Assembly (NCBI RefSeq): GCF_014652895.1
Contig: NZ_BMZR01000001.1
Span: 124,001 to 188,000, forward strand
Reading direction: 5' to 3'
DNA: 64,000 bases
Source: Psychrobacter glaciei
GTDB lineage: Bacteria; Pseudomonadota; Gammaproteobacteria; Pseudomonadales; Moraxellaceae
Below, in pieces: positions 9,878 through 20,068 of this stretch. Within the stretch, counting starts at the first letter, position 1. Each line of letters opens with the position of its first letter. Made by a program: the position numbers and the translations under genes. Under the pieces are notes generated by a model. It was given only the letters and a program-made list of their open reading frames with translations. It was not told the origin of the DNA and ran no database searches.

Positions 9878-11098
9878 ATGAAAACGAGTCTAAAAAAGAC
9901 AGGGGCTTTTTCTGTAAGACAAGCCCTTAAATCAAACAAGTCAGCATCGGATTACAGTGACTCCATCTTCCAAACGGCGACTTGGGTTAAAGTATGTAGC
10001 GTTATAGCCTTGACTGCTATTATCGCTAGTGGCTGCAGTCAACAAAATGAGGAATATGAATCAGAACAAAGTAGCGCTGAGACCGAATATGTGGCTACGG
10101 AACAAGCGATTGAAGAGATAGCGGATCAGGGTGCTGATATATCAGATACTAATAATGAAGACTCACCTAAGTTACAAGTACAAAACCTATCTAATGATAG
10201 TGAGCAAACCCTTAACAGCCAAGCGGCTGATATAAAAATAGCAGGTAAGACCTTACTTATCAACGCGGCAGCTGACTTTAAAGTAGAGGATGTGGTAGAG
10301 AGTAGTAGCGCTATTGAAGGTTTAACCTATCAGCAAAAGGGTTACGTTGCATCAAGTCATATTAGCAATCGGGAGCGTGATAGTCGTGGTTTTGTGCAAG
10401 GGGATAAGAACGTTGTTTTGACAACCTATTATCGACAAGCTGAGATGACCGTACGTATCCCTAGACAAAACGTGAACAAGTTTCTAAAACAAGTACAGCA
10501 GCAAGTGGCTTTTTTGAATGAGCAAGAGTTCTCAGCTCAAGACGTCACTTTGGATATATATCGTGAGCAACTGGCAAGTAAGCTCAATAGCGATATGGCA
10601 AAGGATCTTAGTCGAGAACGGCTTGATAGCAAAAATGATAAAGATCAAACCAGTAATGTCGATACGATCACCGCCACCTATGCTGCGAGGCAACAGCAGG
10701 AATATGCACAGTTAGAGCAAATGAATATTGCGGATAGAGTGAAATACAGTACGATTAACTTAACCTTTACGCAACCGGATATTAGTTATAAAGAAACGAC
10801 GCAAAATATAGATCTACTGATAGAAGCTGAACGTCCAAGCTTTAGCGCACAAGTGGGTCAGGCATTCAAAGAGGGTTGGGAGATGTTGAGAGAAGTCGCC
10901 ATCACTTTGATTAGACTATGGTGGCTTGTCGTATTAGTAGGGGTGTTTTATATGGTTTATAGACTTATAAAAATACTGTATCGCACATTTCGTAGAAGTA
11001 CTAGGCGTATGAACCACGCCAAGCTCAACGCAAAACGTAGGTCTGAGATGAAAGCTAAGGGCAATAGCCATACTGATGACCGTCATTCTAAAGAGTAA
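9878..11098 (+). CDS. DUF4349 lipoprotein with C-terminal membrane helix
   Basis: This 406-residue protein has the usual DUF4349 plan: a lipoprotein signal with lipobox ASGC (Cys53), an acidic linker, the DUF4349 domain (about 155-310) with a coiled-coil-like centre, and a C-terminal hydrophobic helix (about 342-362) with a basic tail. About 35 residues precede the hydrophobic stretch, unusually long for a lipoprotein signal, but the ATG at 9878 has a good GGAG and no better internal start is seen. The function of DUF4349 is unknown; envelope location is inferred. Confidence 0.8.
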   Translation: MKTSLKKTGAFSVRQALKSNKSASDYSDSIFQTATWVKVCSVIALTAIIASGCSQQNEEYESEQSSAETEYVATEQAIEEIADQGADISDTNNEDSPKLQVQNLSNDSEQTLNSQAADIKIAGKTLLINAAADFKVEDVVESSSAIEGLTYQQKGYVASSHISNRERDSRGFVQGDKNVVLTTYYRQAEMTVRIPRQNVNKFLKQVQQQVAFLNEQEFSAQDVTLDIYREQLASKLNSDMAKDLSRERLDSKNDKDQTSNVDTITATYAARQQQEYAQLEQMNIADRVKYSTINLTFTQPDISYKETTQNIDLLIEAERPSFSAQVGQAFKEGWEMLREVAITLIRLWWLVVLVGVFYMVYRLIKILYRTFRRSTRRMNHAKLNAKRRSEMKAKGNSHTDDRHSKE

Positions 11099-11190
11099 AG
11101 CGCGTTTTCTATCGAGAGTCAGTTTTTGAGATGCTTGTTATTCAACTGAGTTTTTGATTGTATTCTTTATAGTGGGTAACGTCTGCCCAT

Positions 11191-11228
11191 AAAAAAGCCG
11201 CCCTACACGATGTAGGGCGGCTTTTTTT
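11191..11228. terminator. Strong bidirectional terminator
   Basis: GCCGCCCTACA and TGTAGGGCGGC form an 11-bp GC-rich stem flanked by A- and T-runs, between the convergent DUF4349 gene and aceA. Confidence 0.9.
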
Positions 11229-11269
11229 ATAACTTTTACTGATAAAAACTACTTACAAAGTGTCGGTGA

Positions 11270-12856
11270 TTAGAACTGGTTCATTGTGTTCTTGCCGCCG
11301 CCAGCTTTCAGAGCATTATCGCCTGAGAAGATTTCTTTGTGATCATCGCCAAGGTCAGAACCTGCCATTGCTTGGTGCTTGACACAAGAGATGCCTTCAC
11401 GGATTTCTTTACGTTGTACGCCAGCAGCATAAGCAAGCATACCTTCTTCACCGAAGTAGCCTTTAGCAAGTTCATGAACGCTAAGAGCAGTCGTGTGGTA
11501 AGTCGGTAGGGTGATTAAGTGATGGAATACACCAGCTTCACGTGACGCGTCTTTTTGGAAGTTTTTAGCCGCTTCATCAGCCGCTGCATCCAATTCAGTA
11601 CCGTCATAATCAGCGCTCATCAAGTCATTCTTGTTGTATGCTGAAACGTCTTTACCAGCTTCTTCCCATTCAGCGATAACTTGCTTACGGAAGTTTAGCG
11701 TCCAGTTGAACGATGGGCTGTTGTTATAAACCAGCTTCGCTTTTGGTTGCTCTTCTTTAATACGATCAACCATCATTTTGATGTGTTCAACGTTTGGCGT
11801 AGGCGTTTCGATCCATAGTAGATCAGCACCGTTTTCTAGAGCAGTTACGCAATCAAGTACAACGCGATCGATGTTAGTGTCTTCACGGAATTGATACAAG
11901 CCGTTTTGCAAGCGAACAGGGCGTACTAGTTTGCCGTTGTGCTTAAGCAAGCTATCGTTTTCTAGAGCATCTTCTAGCGTTACTTCTTCCATTTCGATAA
12001 AATCGATATATTTAGAAGCAAGATCGCCTGGCTCATTTGATACTGGGATTTTTTGCGTAAGTGACGCGCCTTCAGAGTCAGTACGAGCAACGATAACACC
12101 GTCTTCAACACCAAGCTCTAAGAATGCATAACGAATAGCATTGATTTTTGAGATGAAGTCTTCATGCGGTACAGTTACTTTACCAGCCTGATGACCACAT
12201 TGCTTAGCATCAGATACTTGGTTTTCAACCTGAATAGCACAAGCACCCGCTTCAATCATTTGCTTAGTTAGCAAGTAAGTCGCTTCTTCGTTACCGAAAC
12301 CAGCATCGATATCAGCAATGATTGGCACAACATGCGAATCAAAGTTTTCGATTTTTTCTAGAATGGCTGAGGTGTCTTGACCCGCTTCTTCAGCAGCGTT
12401 TAGCTCACGGAAATAGTCATTCAATACTTTAGCATCAGCTTGACGTAAGAACGTATAGATCTCTGCGATTAGCTTAGGTACTGACGTTTTTTCGTGCATA
12501 GATTGGTCAGGTAGAGGACCAAACTCAGAGCGTAGTGCTGCTACCATCCAACCTGATAGATAGATGTAAGTTTTAGCAGTAGTACCAAAGTATTTTTTCT
12601 TAGCATACATCGTTTGTTGTGCAACAAAACCATGCCAAGCACCTAGAGACTGAGTGTACTGAGACGTATCGTTGTCATAGTCTTCCATGTCTTGGCGCAT
12701 GATTTTTGCAGTATACTTTGCAATATCTAAACCGGTTTTGAAACGGTTTTGTGCCATCATACGTGCAGCATCAGTTTCGCTGATATTTTGCCAGTTACCG
12801 TGTTTTTGCTTTAATTCACGTACTAGATCGATCGCTGACTTATAAACAGTTGACAT
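11270..12856 (-). CDS. aceA: Isocitrate lyase (long form)
   Basis: AceA cleaves isocitrate to succinate and glyoxylate, the first step of the glyoxylate shunt, used on acetate, fatty acids or alcohols. The active-site loop reads KQCGH (Cys220, His222), as in the roughly 530-residue Pseudomonas/Acinetobacter enzyme rather than the KKCGH of the 434-residue E. coli form. Metal-binding ADIDAGFGN is at about 181-189. The length is 528. AGGAG lies 7 bases before the ATG. It is divergent from a LysR regulator about 780 bases away. No malate synthase gene is nearby. Confidence 0.96.
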   Translation of the reverse strand: MSTVYKSAIDLVRELKQKHGNWQNISETDAARMMAQNRFKTGLDIAKYTAKIMRQDMEDYDNDTSQYTQSLGAWHGFVAQQTMYAKKKYFGTTAKTYIYLSGWMVAALRSEFGPLPDQSMHEKTSVPKLIAEIYTFLRQADAKVLNDYFRELNAAEEAGQDTSAILEKIENFDSHVVPIIADIDAGFGNEEATYLLTKQMIEAGACAIQVENQVSDAKQCGHQAGKVTVPHEDFISKINAIRYAFLELGVEDGVIVARTDSEGASLTQKIPVSNEPGDLASKYIDFIEMEEVTLEDALENDSLLKHNGKLVRPVRLQNGLYQFREDTNIDRVVLDCVTALENGADLLWIETPTPNVEHIKMMVDRIKEEQPKAKLVYNNSPSFNWTLNFRKQVIAEWEEAGKDVSAYNKNDLMSADYDGTELDAAADEAAKNFQKDASREAGVFHHLITLPTYHTTALSVHELAKGYFGEEGMLAYAAGVQRKEIREGISCVKHQAMAGSDLGDDHKEIFSGDNALKAGGGKNTMNQF

Positions 12857-13639
12857 ATATAGTCTCCTTGGTGGGGTGTAAAAACGATAAAAATTAAGTG
12901 ATAAAAAATGATTACGACTGTCTGTTATTAAAAGAAATAGAATAAGATTTTATTGACGTTATCGACATCTAATAAGAATGTACATCACTAAAAAGGATGG
13001 ATGGTTATATTCGCCAAAAATAAATGTCTATCAAACGTAGCTCCACTTACCCTAAACAAACCTATCTATAAACACAAGGAATTTGCTGAACTCAGCAGTT
13101 GACAAATTGTCTGGTACAGGGCGATAACTTTGCGCTCACTCAGTATGTTTTATAGACTGCCAAAACAATTATAGAGTTGTGATTTCATAATTGGCGATGA
13201 GAGGTGTTACAATAATCAATGATGCTATCGTCCAAAAAATATAATCGTCTAAAAGTTAATTTAATAGTATTGATGGTCAATTCATGATGTTTTGCTATCG
13301 ATATAGACCATTAAAATATAGTGATGGTCAGTAAGGCTTATAATCAGTATCTCAACCGACAGTTCCTTGCTTACATGATGACTTGTCTGTGTCACTTACT
13401 ATAACTGCCTTACCAAGATTTATCTAATTTATGATAGTTATCTTGGGTATTTTATTTAGTTATAATATATAAAAAACAATGACTTATGATTGCTGGTTTG
13501 CGTTATAATTGGCAAATACTAGAAAATCTTAATCAAAAAAACAACGATATTGTGCGGTTCTAGAGAATAAGTCTCTATGACAGCATTAAAAATACCAATA
13601 TTTATAATGGTATTTATTCTAAGGCAAAGAGAAATATAT
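12857..13639. promoter_or_regulatory. Long AT-rich divergent intergenic region aceA / lysR
   Basis: About 780 bases without a supported gene separate the divergent aceA and LysR genes. It must contain both promoters and probably LysR sites. An in-frame upstream ATG for the LysR gene at 13577 exists but lacks support. I see no conserved RNA or clear operator. Confidence 0.4.
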
Positions 13640-14629
13640 ATGAATTTGCAGCGGGTTGATTTAAATTTATTGGTACATTTAGATGTATTGTTACGAGAAA
13701 AAAACGTAACACGTGCTGCCGAGCAGCTTGGCATTACTCAACCTGCTATGAGCAATATTTTACGGCGTTTACGTAAACTATTTAACGATCCATTACTGGT
13801 ACGTTCATCAGAAGGCATGACACCAACTGAGCGCGCGCTTGAGCTACAGCCTCGTATTCGCGAGATATTGGCTGACTTGACCCAAGTTCTAGAGCCACGT
13901 ACCGAATTTCGCCCTTATAGTACCTCACGTGTCTTTCGTATCATGACCTCAGACTATGCAGAGGCGACCTTAGTACCCAAACTGGTAAAAGCATTACGGT
14001 CTGAAGCACCCAATGTCATCTTGGATTTCTTGACACCATCTGATGTCTCTTATCGCGATATGGAGCAGGGGCGCGTGGATTTGGCCATCAACCGCTTTAA
14101 TGAAATACCGCAAAGCTTTCATCAAGTGTTGGTCTGGCGTGATACTTTTAGCTGTTTGTTGTCTTCTGACAGCCCTTATGCCAACCGCTTCAATCTCAAA
14201 AATTATCTAAAAGCGCAGCACGTTTGGGTGTCCAAAACAGGGATGGGCGTAGGGTTTGGGGTCAACCCAGAAAAATCTGGCGGGTTAGGTTCTATCGATC
14301 AAGCATTGCAACGTTTAGGACAAAAACGCCAAATCAGTGTTTTTACCCGTCATTACCAAATGCCGGCTATGCTGGCAGCCAATAAAGATTTGATCGCGAC
14401 ATTGCCCACCCGTGTGGCAAAAATGCAGGCCAACAACGACAGTATAAAGATGGAAGAACCACCATTTTTTATCCCTGAATTTGAGCTGACTATGGCGTGG
14501 TCACCTTTACTACAGCATCATCCAGCACATAGATGGTTGCGTCAGCTTATCATGCATGTAGCACGTCAAATCGTTGACGAAGAAGAAAATCCACCGCAAG
14601 ACATTCCTATTATTAATCATTTGTTTTAA
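13640..14629 (+). CDS. LysR-family transcriptional regulator
   Basis: This is a 329-residue LTTR. The start MNLQRVDLNLLV is chosen because LTTRs normally begin this way and AAGG lies about 16 bases upstream; an in-frame ATG at 13577 would add 21 hydrophobic residues outside the family pattern. The N-terminal winged helix-turn-helix covers about residues 5-65 (VTRAAEQLGITQPAMSNILR), and the substrate-binding domain covers about 95-300. It lies between aceA (divergent) and an aldehyde dehydrogenase (same strand). By LTTR habit it may regulate one of these; the effector is unknown. Confidence 0.9.
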   Translation: MNLQRVDLNLLVHLDVLLREKNVTRAAEQLGITQPAMSNILRRLRKLFNDPLLVRSSEGMTPTERALELQPRIREILADLTQVLEPRTEFRPYSTSRVFRIMTSDYAEATLVPKLVKALRSEAPNVILDFLTPSDVSYRDMEQGRVDLAINRFNEIPQSFHQVLVWRDTFSCLLSSDSPYANRFNLKNYLKAQHVWVSKTGMGVGFGVNPEKSGGLGSIDQALQRLGQKRQISVFTRHYQMPAMLAANKDLIATLPTRVAKMQANNDSIKMEEPPFFIPEFELTMAWSPLLQHHPAHRWLRQLIMHVARQIVDEEENPPQDIPIINHLF

Positions 14630-14718
14630 TTGGTTTTTAAGCAATTATGCAATCGATATAGTCAGTTATTGAACTGCTTAAAATACCGTTAACGAGCTCG
14701 TATTTAGTACAGACCATG

Positions 14719-14748
14719 AACCAGCCTTACAATTAGGCTGGTTTTTTT
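14719..14748 (+). terminator. Terminator after the LysR gene
   Basis: Stem AACCAGCCT with AGGCTGGTT followed by T-run, 90 bases after the LysR stop. Confidence 0.85.
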
Positions 14749-15020
14749 GTTTAGCTTTTCTAAAAATGATTATTCAATATTTAATTATTTATTAATAAGA
14801 TAGTCACACTATTAACATCTTCAACACACTTCACAATATATTGTAAAACTCTTCGCCGATTACCTTGTTATTATAGCTGCAGATGGAAGACGACTTACCG
14901 ACATGTCGTTCTATCAGCGTGACAACTAAATAATTACAAGTCACGACTATACTGAAAGTCACGACTATACTAAATATATAAAATTCAAATATATAAAACC
15001 AAATAACAAGGGCAGCAATT

Positions 15021-16394
15021 ATGTCAGACATTACTACTATCAACCCAACCACGGGCGAAGAGATCAAAAATTACGATTACATGAGTACAGATGAGGTCAA
15101 CAAAATTGTTGATGCCTCACACAATGCGTTTTTAGAATGGCGCAAGGTGAGTCACGAAGAACGTGGTCGTGCCATCAAATCTATCGGTGATAAGCTGATG
15201 GAATATAAAGAAGAGCTATCTAAGCTAATGACTGAAGAGCGTGGCAAGCTTTATAGCCAGAGTTTACAAGAGTTGGATCTGTGTAAAGCAATCTGTGATT
15301 ATACGGCTGAAAATGGTGTTGCTTCTTTAGCGGACGATGTACGTGATATCGAAGGCATGAAAAAAGGTATCGTATCGTATCAGCCTATCGGTATTATCTA
15401 CGGTATGCAGCCTTGGAATTTCCCAGCATATCAGGTATTTCGCTATACCATTGCCAATTTGATGGCAGGTAACAGTATTCTGCTAAAGCATGCGTCTAAC
15501 GTGACGGGTTCAGGCTTACTGATAGAGAAAATACTTCACGAATCTGACTTGCCAAGCGATTTGTTCCGCACTATTATTATTGATCATGATCAATCAGAAG
15601 CGTTGATTGGACACGATAAAGTACGCGGTGTGACATTGACTGGTAGTGACTCAGCAGGCGCTATCGTTGGACAACAAGCTGCTAAAGCGATCAAAAAAGC
15701 CGTGTTAGAGCTTGGCTCAAATGATGCATTTATCGTATTAGAAGATGCTGATATAGAAGTGGCAGTAGAAACTTGTGCTCAAGCTCGCTTGATCAACAAC
15801 GGCGAAACTTGTGTGGCTGCCAAACGCTTCATCGTCGTCGATAGTGTGTATGATGAATTCCGTAAGCGCATCGTCGAAAAATTTGAAGGCACAAAAGCTG
15901 GTGACCCAATGGATGACAGTTCAGACATCGGTCCTCTAGCACGTATAGATCTACGAGAGCAGCTCCACGATCAAGTAGAGAAAAGTGTGGCTAAAGGTGC
16001 AACCATCGCTGTTGGTGGTACAGTTCCTGAAGGTAAAGGCAGTTTCTACCCAGCAACTATTCTAGAAAATGTGCAAAAAGGTCAGCCTGCATATGACGAC
16101 GAATTGTTTGGTCCTGTCGCGTCACTCATTCGTGCCAAAGACGAAGAAGATGCTATGCGTATTGCCAACGACAGTCGCTACGGTTTAGGTGGCGCTATTT
16201 TCTCTAAAGATGAAGAGAAAGCCATTCGTTTAGCACGTGAGCAATTCGACACAGGTATGATTTACATCAATGGTTACGGTCTTGCCAATCCTGCACTGCC
16301 TTTTGGCGGCGTGAAAAACTCAGGTTATGGTCGTGAGCACGGTGGCTTTGGTGTGAAAGAGTTTGTCAACATCAAAGGTGTTCATGTATTTTAA
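15021..16394 (+). CDS. NAD(P)-dependent aldehyde dehydrogenase, succinate-semialdehyde type
   Basis: This is a 457-residue ALDH superfamily enzyme, the length of the GabD1/Sad group. Catalytic residues are present: Asn133 in PWNFP, Lys156 in LLKHASN, Glu230 in LELGSND and Cys264 in NNGETCVAAKRF. The NNGETC motif with AAKR is typical of succinate-semialdehyde dehydrogenases, which send 4-aminobutyrate carbon to succinate; other small aldehydes cannot be excluded. No GABA transaminase gene lies alongside. AGGG precedes the ATG and a terminator follows. Confidence 0.88.
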   Translation: MSDITTINPTTGEEIKNYDYMSTDEVNKIVDASHNAFLEWRKVSHEERGRAIKSIGDKLMEYKEELSKLMTEERGKLYSQSLQELDLCKAICDYTAENGVASLADDVRDIEGMKKGIVSYQPIGIIYGMQPWNFPAYQVFRYTIANLMAGNSILLKHASNVTGSGLLIEKILHESDLPSDLFRTIIIDHDQSEALIGHDKVRGVTLTGSDSAGAIVGQQAAKAIKKAVLELGSNDAFIVLEDADIEVAVETCAQARLINNGETCVAAKRFIVVDSVYDEFRKRIVEKFEGTKAGDPMDDSSDIGPLARIDLREQLHDQVEKSVAKGATIAVGGTVPEGKGSFYPATILENVQKGQPAYDDELFGPVASLIRAKDEEDAMRIANDSRYGLGGAIFSKDEEKAIRLAREQFDTGMIYINGYGLANPALPFGGVKNSGYGREHGGFGVKEFVNIKGVHVF

Positions 16395-16454
16395 GAATAC
16401 ATACCAACATGCTTATGATTATTTATATTTTTAAAATATAAATGGTCGTTAAAT

Positions 16455-16496
16455 AAAAAAAGCCCAGTGACTCGTTATGAGTGACTGGGCTTTTTA
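16455..16496. terminator. Bidirectional terminator
   Basis: An imperfect 13-bp stem (AGCCCAGTGACTC with GAGTGACTGGGCT) has A-run before and T-run after, between the convergent aldehyde dehydrogenase and purN. Confidence 0.85.
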
Positions 16497-16547
16497 TTGT
16501 GTTATATAAATTGCGTTATAAAAAAATGACTCAGAAAACTGAGTTTT

Positions 16548-17240
16548 TTATACGTCTATAAATAGTTGTAAAGGCAAAGCTGGCAAGTAAGTTGTAGCCT
16601 TTGACGAGATGTTGTCCACTGTTAGCGATAACGCATTTTTCGCTAACAGTAGAATCGTCCACGGCAGTAGCTGGTGTTCAAGCTTCTGTACCCGTGACTG
16701 TAAGCTTTCTACTGTGTCGTTGATATTGACGTTCAATACCGCTTGGGTTAACACTTGACCTGCATCAAGCTCAGCGGTGACGACATGGATACTACAGCCA
16801 TGATGACGTTCACCCGCTTGCAACACTCGTTGATGAGTATCTAGTCCTTTATAAACAGGAAGCAGAGAAGGATGAAGATTGATCATCGGTGCTGGCGCAT
16901 TATCGATAAATGAGCCGCTCAGCACCCGCATAAATCCAGCCAAAACAATTAAGTCAGGTTGCCACGCCGTTAATTGGGCACTAGCATGGCTCTCAAAGGT
17001 TTTGATAGCCATGCGCTTACCGCTATCAGTGTGCGATAACACGGCGACAGGTATGTTGGCTTGCTCAGCACGCTTGATAGCGTAGGCATCTTCACGGTTG
17101 CTGATGATACCTACTATTTCAATCGGTAGCGCGCCTGCTTGCATCGCATCTATTAGGACTTGTAGATTGCTACCACTACCTGATACTAGCACGGCAATAC
17201 GTAACGGCTTGATGGGTTGGCTTGATTGATCAAGGGACAT
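16548..17240 (-). CDS. purN: Phosphoribosylglycinamide formyltransferase
   Basis: PurN transfers a formyl group from 10-formyl-THF to GAR, the third step of purine synthesis. Catalytic residues are in place: Asn121 and His123 in INLHPSLLP, and Asp159 in ELDAGQVL, matching Asn106, His108 and Asp144 of the E. coli enzyme. The glycine-rich GSGSNLQ is at 21-27. The length of 230 exceeds the E. coli 212 through small extensions at both ends. Its ATG overlaps the purM stop as TAATG, so translation is probably coupled. Confidence 0.96.
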   Translation of the reverse strand: MSLDQSSQPIKPLRIAVLVSGSGSNLQVLIDAMQAGALPIEIVGIISNREDAYAIKRAEQANIPVAVLSHTDSGKRMAIKTFESHASAQLTAWQPDLIVLAGFMRVLSGSFIDNAPAPMINLHPSLLPVYKGLDTHQRVLQAGERHHGCSIHVVTAELDAGQVLTQAVLNVNINDTVESLQSRVQKLEHQLLPWTILLLAKNALSLTVDNISSKATTYLPALPLQLFIDV

Positions 17241-18289
17241 TAACGGTATACCACCGCGTCGGCTTCACGATTGATCATCTCACCCAATTTCCAAGCATTC
17301 TCACCAGCATCATTTAATGTTTCAATTGCCTTGTCAGCGTGCTCTTTAGGCACAACAATCACAAAACCAACGCCACAGTTAAAGGTGCGGTACATCTCAC
17401 TTTGCTCGATATTACCTTGGGTTTGCAACCAAGTGAACAGCTCTGAAAACTGCCAGCTATTGGTATCGATGCTAGCGGCTAGCGTTTCAGGCAATACACG
17501 CGGTAAGTTATCGGTTAAACCGCCACCAGTAATATGCGACATAGCATGGAGGGCTGAGCTGCCAAGGGTATCTTGTAGGGCTTTAATGGCTTTGACATAG
17601 ATGCGTGTCGGTGCCATCAGCGCGTCTTGAATAGATTGACCATCTAACTGCTCATTGCTGCTAGTGACATCAATACCACTAACTTCGATGACTTTACGTA
17701 CTAATGAGTAGCCATTAGAATGCGCGCCGCTTGAGGCAAGAGCGATTAAAACATCGCCTTCTGCGACATTTTCGCCAGTGATGACTTCCGCTTCTTCGAC
17801 CACGCCCACACAAAATCCAGCAAGATCGTAATCATCGTCTTGATACATGCCTGGCATTTCAGCCGTTTCGCCACCGATAAGTGCACAATTAGCCAGCTTA
17901 CAACCATCACCAATGCCGCTGACGACAGTAGCAGCGACATCGACATCGAGTTTACCAGTTGCATAGTAATCTAAAAAGAATAAAGGCTCAGCACCGCACA
18001 CCAATAAATCGTTGACACACATCGCTACCAAGTCGATGCCGATCGTCTCATGACGATTCAGCTGTAAGGCAAGCTTGAGCTTAGTACCGACACCGTCAGT
18101 ACCAGAGACTAATAAAGGTGAGGTGTAACCTGTTGGAATACGGCACAACGCGCCAAAACCACCCAACCCACCCACGACTTCAGGACGAGTCGTGGCTTTT
18201 GCTACGGACTTGATTCGCTGCACCAATGCATCACCTGCATCGATATCAACGCCGGCATCTTTGTAGCTTAACGAAGGCTTGTCACTCAT
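17240..18289 (-). CDS. purM: Phosphoribosylformylglycinamidine cyclo-ligase (AIR synthetase)
   Basis: PurM closes FGAM to AIR with ATP, the fifth step of purine synthesis. The N-terminal loop [14 protein letters not shown] and the ATP-binding GVGTKLKLA are typical. I start the gene at the ATG giving [11 protein letters not shown] (349 residues, the usual length). An in-frame ATG at 18349 would add 20 mostly hydrophobic residues seen in no PurM family; Met19 two codons earlier is an alternative start. It forms a purM-purN operon with a one-base overlap. Confidence 0.95.
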   Translation of the reverse strand: MSDKPSLSYKDAGVDIDAGDALVQRIKSVAKATTRPEVVGGLGGFGALCRIPTGYTSPLLVSGTDGVGTKLKLALQLNRHETIGIDLVAMCVNDLLVCGAEPLFFLDYYATGKLDVDVAATVVSGIGDGCKLANCALIGGETAEMPGMYQDDDYDLAGFCVGVVEEAEVITGENVAEGDVLIALASSGAHSNGYSLVRKVIEVSGIDVTSSNEQLDGQSIQDALMAPTRIYVKAIKALQDTLGSSALHAMSHITGGGLTDNLPRVLPETLAASIDTNSWQFSELFTWLQTQGNIEQSEMYRTFNCGVGFVIVVPKEHADKAIETLNDAGENAWKLGEMINREADAVVYR

Positions 18290-18639
18290 AGTCATCTCAC
18301 AGTTGGGGAATATAATTAGAATTAAAAGGTAAAGTAATTGATTATGCAAAAATCAAGGTTATAAGGTTTGAAGATAGTGGGCGCATTATACCTAATAATA
18401 GACCTCACTCGCAAAGCAACTTGCCAATATTCGGCTAAGATTAAAGATAAGCGGTAAATTAAACGCTAAGAAACAAAAAATGACTGCTTTTTTTATCTAC
18501 TCTGCGATAATAAAGTACTTAGAATCAAAGCACTTAGAATTTATAGACGTAAAGATAACCAGACAGTTATTTGGTAGCAATAAAATTGCCTTTTTAACGC
18601 TAAGTTATCGATATCAGCTTACTTGTAGGATAGCCCTTA
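18290..18639. promoter_or_regulatory. Divergent promoter region purM / permease
   Basis: A 350-bp gap between divergent genes. It should contain both promoters. I see no PurR-like palindrome I could defend and no reading frame. Confidence 0.35.
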
Positions 18640-19743
18640 ATGATCAACCAATCGATTGACCCTTTTTTTCGGCGTTTATTTATCGTCGTCGCGCTTATCA
18701 TCACCTTCGTTTTGCTGTATTTAATGCTACCAGTCATTCTGCCGTTCGTTTTTGCTTTTGTGCTCGCTTACTTATTCAATCCGCTGGTCAAGCGTCTCTC
18801 GAAATACATCAAACGCTGGATAGCCATTATTATTGTCTATTCTACCATTACCTTGGGGATGGTACTGCTGCTTTGGTGGTTGATACCAACATTGTGGCAT
18901 CAGCTACAAGCGGCTTGGGAATATTTGCCTAAAGTGTTGAGCTGGTACAATGAGGTAGTACGTCAGTGGTTGATCGCCAATACCAATATTCGCTTACCCC
19001 TACTAGAAGCGAAGGGCGTTTCTGAAACGTTGGTTGAATACCTGCAAACGCACTATAAGTTCTCTGATGCCAGCTCGATGATGAGTCAAGTGCTTGCTTC
19101 GAGTATGAGTTTTATCAATAATGCAGGATTGATTGTTTTAGTGCCAATCTTGACCTTTTATTTCTTGTTCAATTGGGACAAACGCCTGCAGATGTGGAAG
19201 ATGGCGATTCCAGCACCATACTGCAAAAAAGTCATTGGTATTGCCCAAGAGTGCGATCGGGCATTGATGGCGTTTATCAAAGGTCAGTTGTTGGTGATGG
19301 TCTTATTGGGTGCCATTTATGCCGTACAGCTACAACTTATTGGGCTGGAGCTAGGTCTTATTATCGGGATGGTGGCTGGTATCGCCAGCTTCGTACCTTA
19401 TCTGGGCTTTGGTATTGGTTTTATCGCGGCAATTATCGCTTGTTTGTTCCAGTTCGGCTTAAATTGGACATATCTGTCATTGATCGTTGGCGCATTTTTA
19501 GTAGGACAAGCCGCAGAGGGCTACATCCTACAGCCTTTATTATTAGGTGATAAGATTGGATTGTCACCATTATGGGTTATATTTGCGGTACTAGCTGGCG
19601 CGAGCCTACTGGGTTTCGTTGGTATGCTTATCGCGCTACCAGTATCCGCGGTCATTAACGTATTATTCCGCCATCTGTACAGTTATTATCTCTCCACGGA
19701 CTTTTATAAAGGTCGGAAACAGTTGGTGTTATTTAAAAAATAA
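18640..19743 (+). CDS. PerM / AI-2E family membrane permease
   Basis: This is a 367-residue integral membrane protein of the AI-2E transporter family (YdiK/PerM/TqsA type). It has two TM helices near the N terminus (about 11-50), a third at about 60-82, an amphipathic linker, and a C-terminal block of helices from about 155 to 350. The conserved WVIFAVLAGASLLGFVGMLI-like segment lies in the C-terminal half. Substrates vary in the family and autoinducer-2 transport should not be assumed. It lies upstream of hda, as in several gammaproteobacteria. Confidence 0.88.
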   Translation: MINQSIDPFFRRLFIVVALIITFVLLYLMLPVILPFVFAFVLAYLFNPLVKRLSKYIKRWIAIIIVYSTITLGMVLLLWWLIPTLWHQLQAAWEYLPKVLSWYNEVVRQWLIANTNIRLPLLEAKGVSETLVEYLQTHYKFSDASSMMSQVLASSMSFINNAGLIVLVPILTFYFLFNWDKRLQMWKMAIPAPYCKKVIGIAQECDRALMAFIKGQLLVMVLLGAIYAVQLQLIGLELGLIIGMVAGIASFVPYLGFGIGFIAAIIACLFQFGLNWTYLSLIVGAFLVGQAAEGYILQPLLLGDKIGLSPLWVIFAVLAGASLLGFVGMLIALPVSAVINVLFRHLYSYYLSTDFYKGRKQLVLFKK

Positions 19744-20068
19744 TGAACATCTTGTCATTGAAAGTTGATAAATTTATTAGATAATAAGCATGAAATTTGG
19801 GCTTGATGGATGATGACTGACAAAGCTTAGTAAGTAAAAGACTTGTCAGTCATTTTGCAAATATGTTATATATAGGCGCAGTAGTAGCGGTAATAGCCGT
19901 TACTATGATGGTTTTGATAAGCATCGTCAGTTTTGATAATTGTCAGGTTGGACTAAGCTTGATTGAAACTTCAAATCTGTTTAAGCGTTTTTGATTAAAC
20001 CTGTTTAAAAGTTACCGAACCTTTTTCCTTTTCTACCTATTGCGCTACGCAAACCGAGTTGATGATTC
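19744..20068. other. Intergenic region upstream of hda
   Basis: A 325-bp stretch with no gene I can support. It includes two GTTTAA-containing tracts just upstream of hda and probably its promoter. Confidence 0.35.

Noticed and set aside
13577..13639. Longer start for the LysR gene
   Set aside because: It would add 21 hydrophobic residues before the standard LTTR beginning MNLQRVDLNLLV.
18290..18349. Longer start for purM, giving a signal-like N terminus
   Set aside because: PurM is cytoplasmic and family members begin near [13 protein letters not shown]; the extension is a chance open frame.
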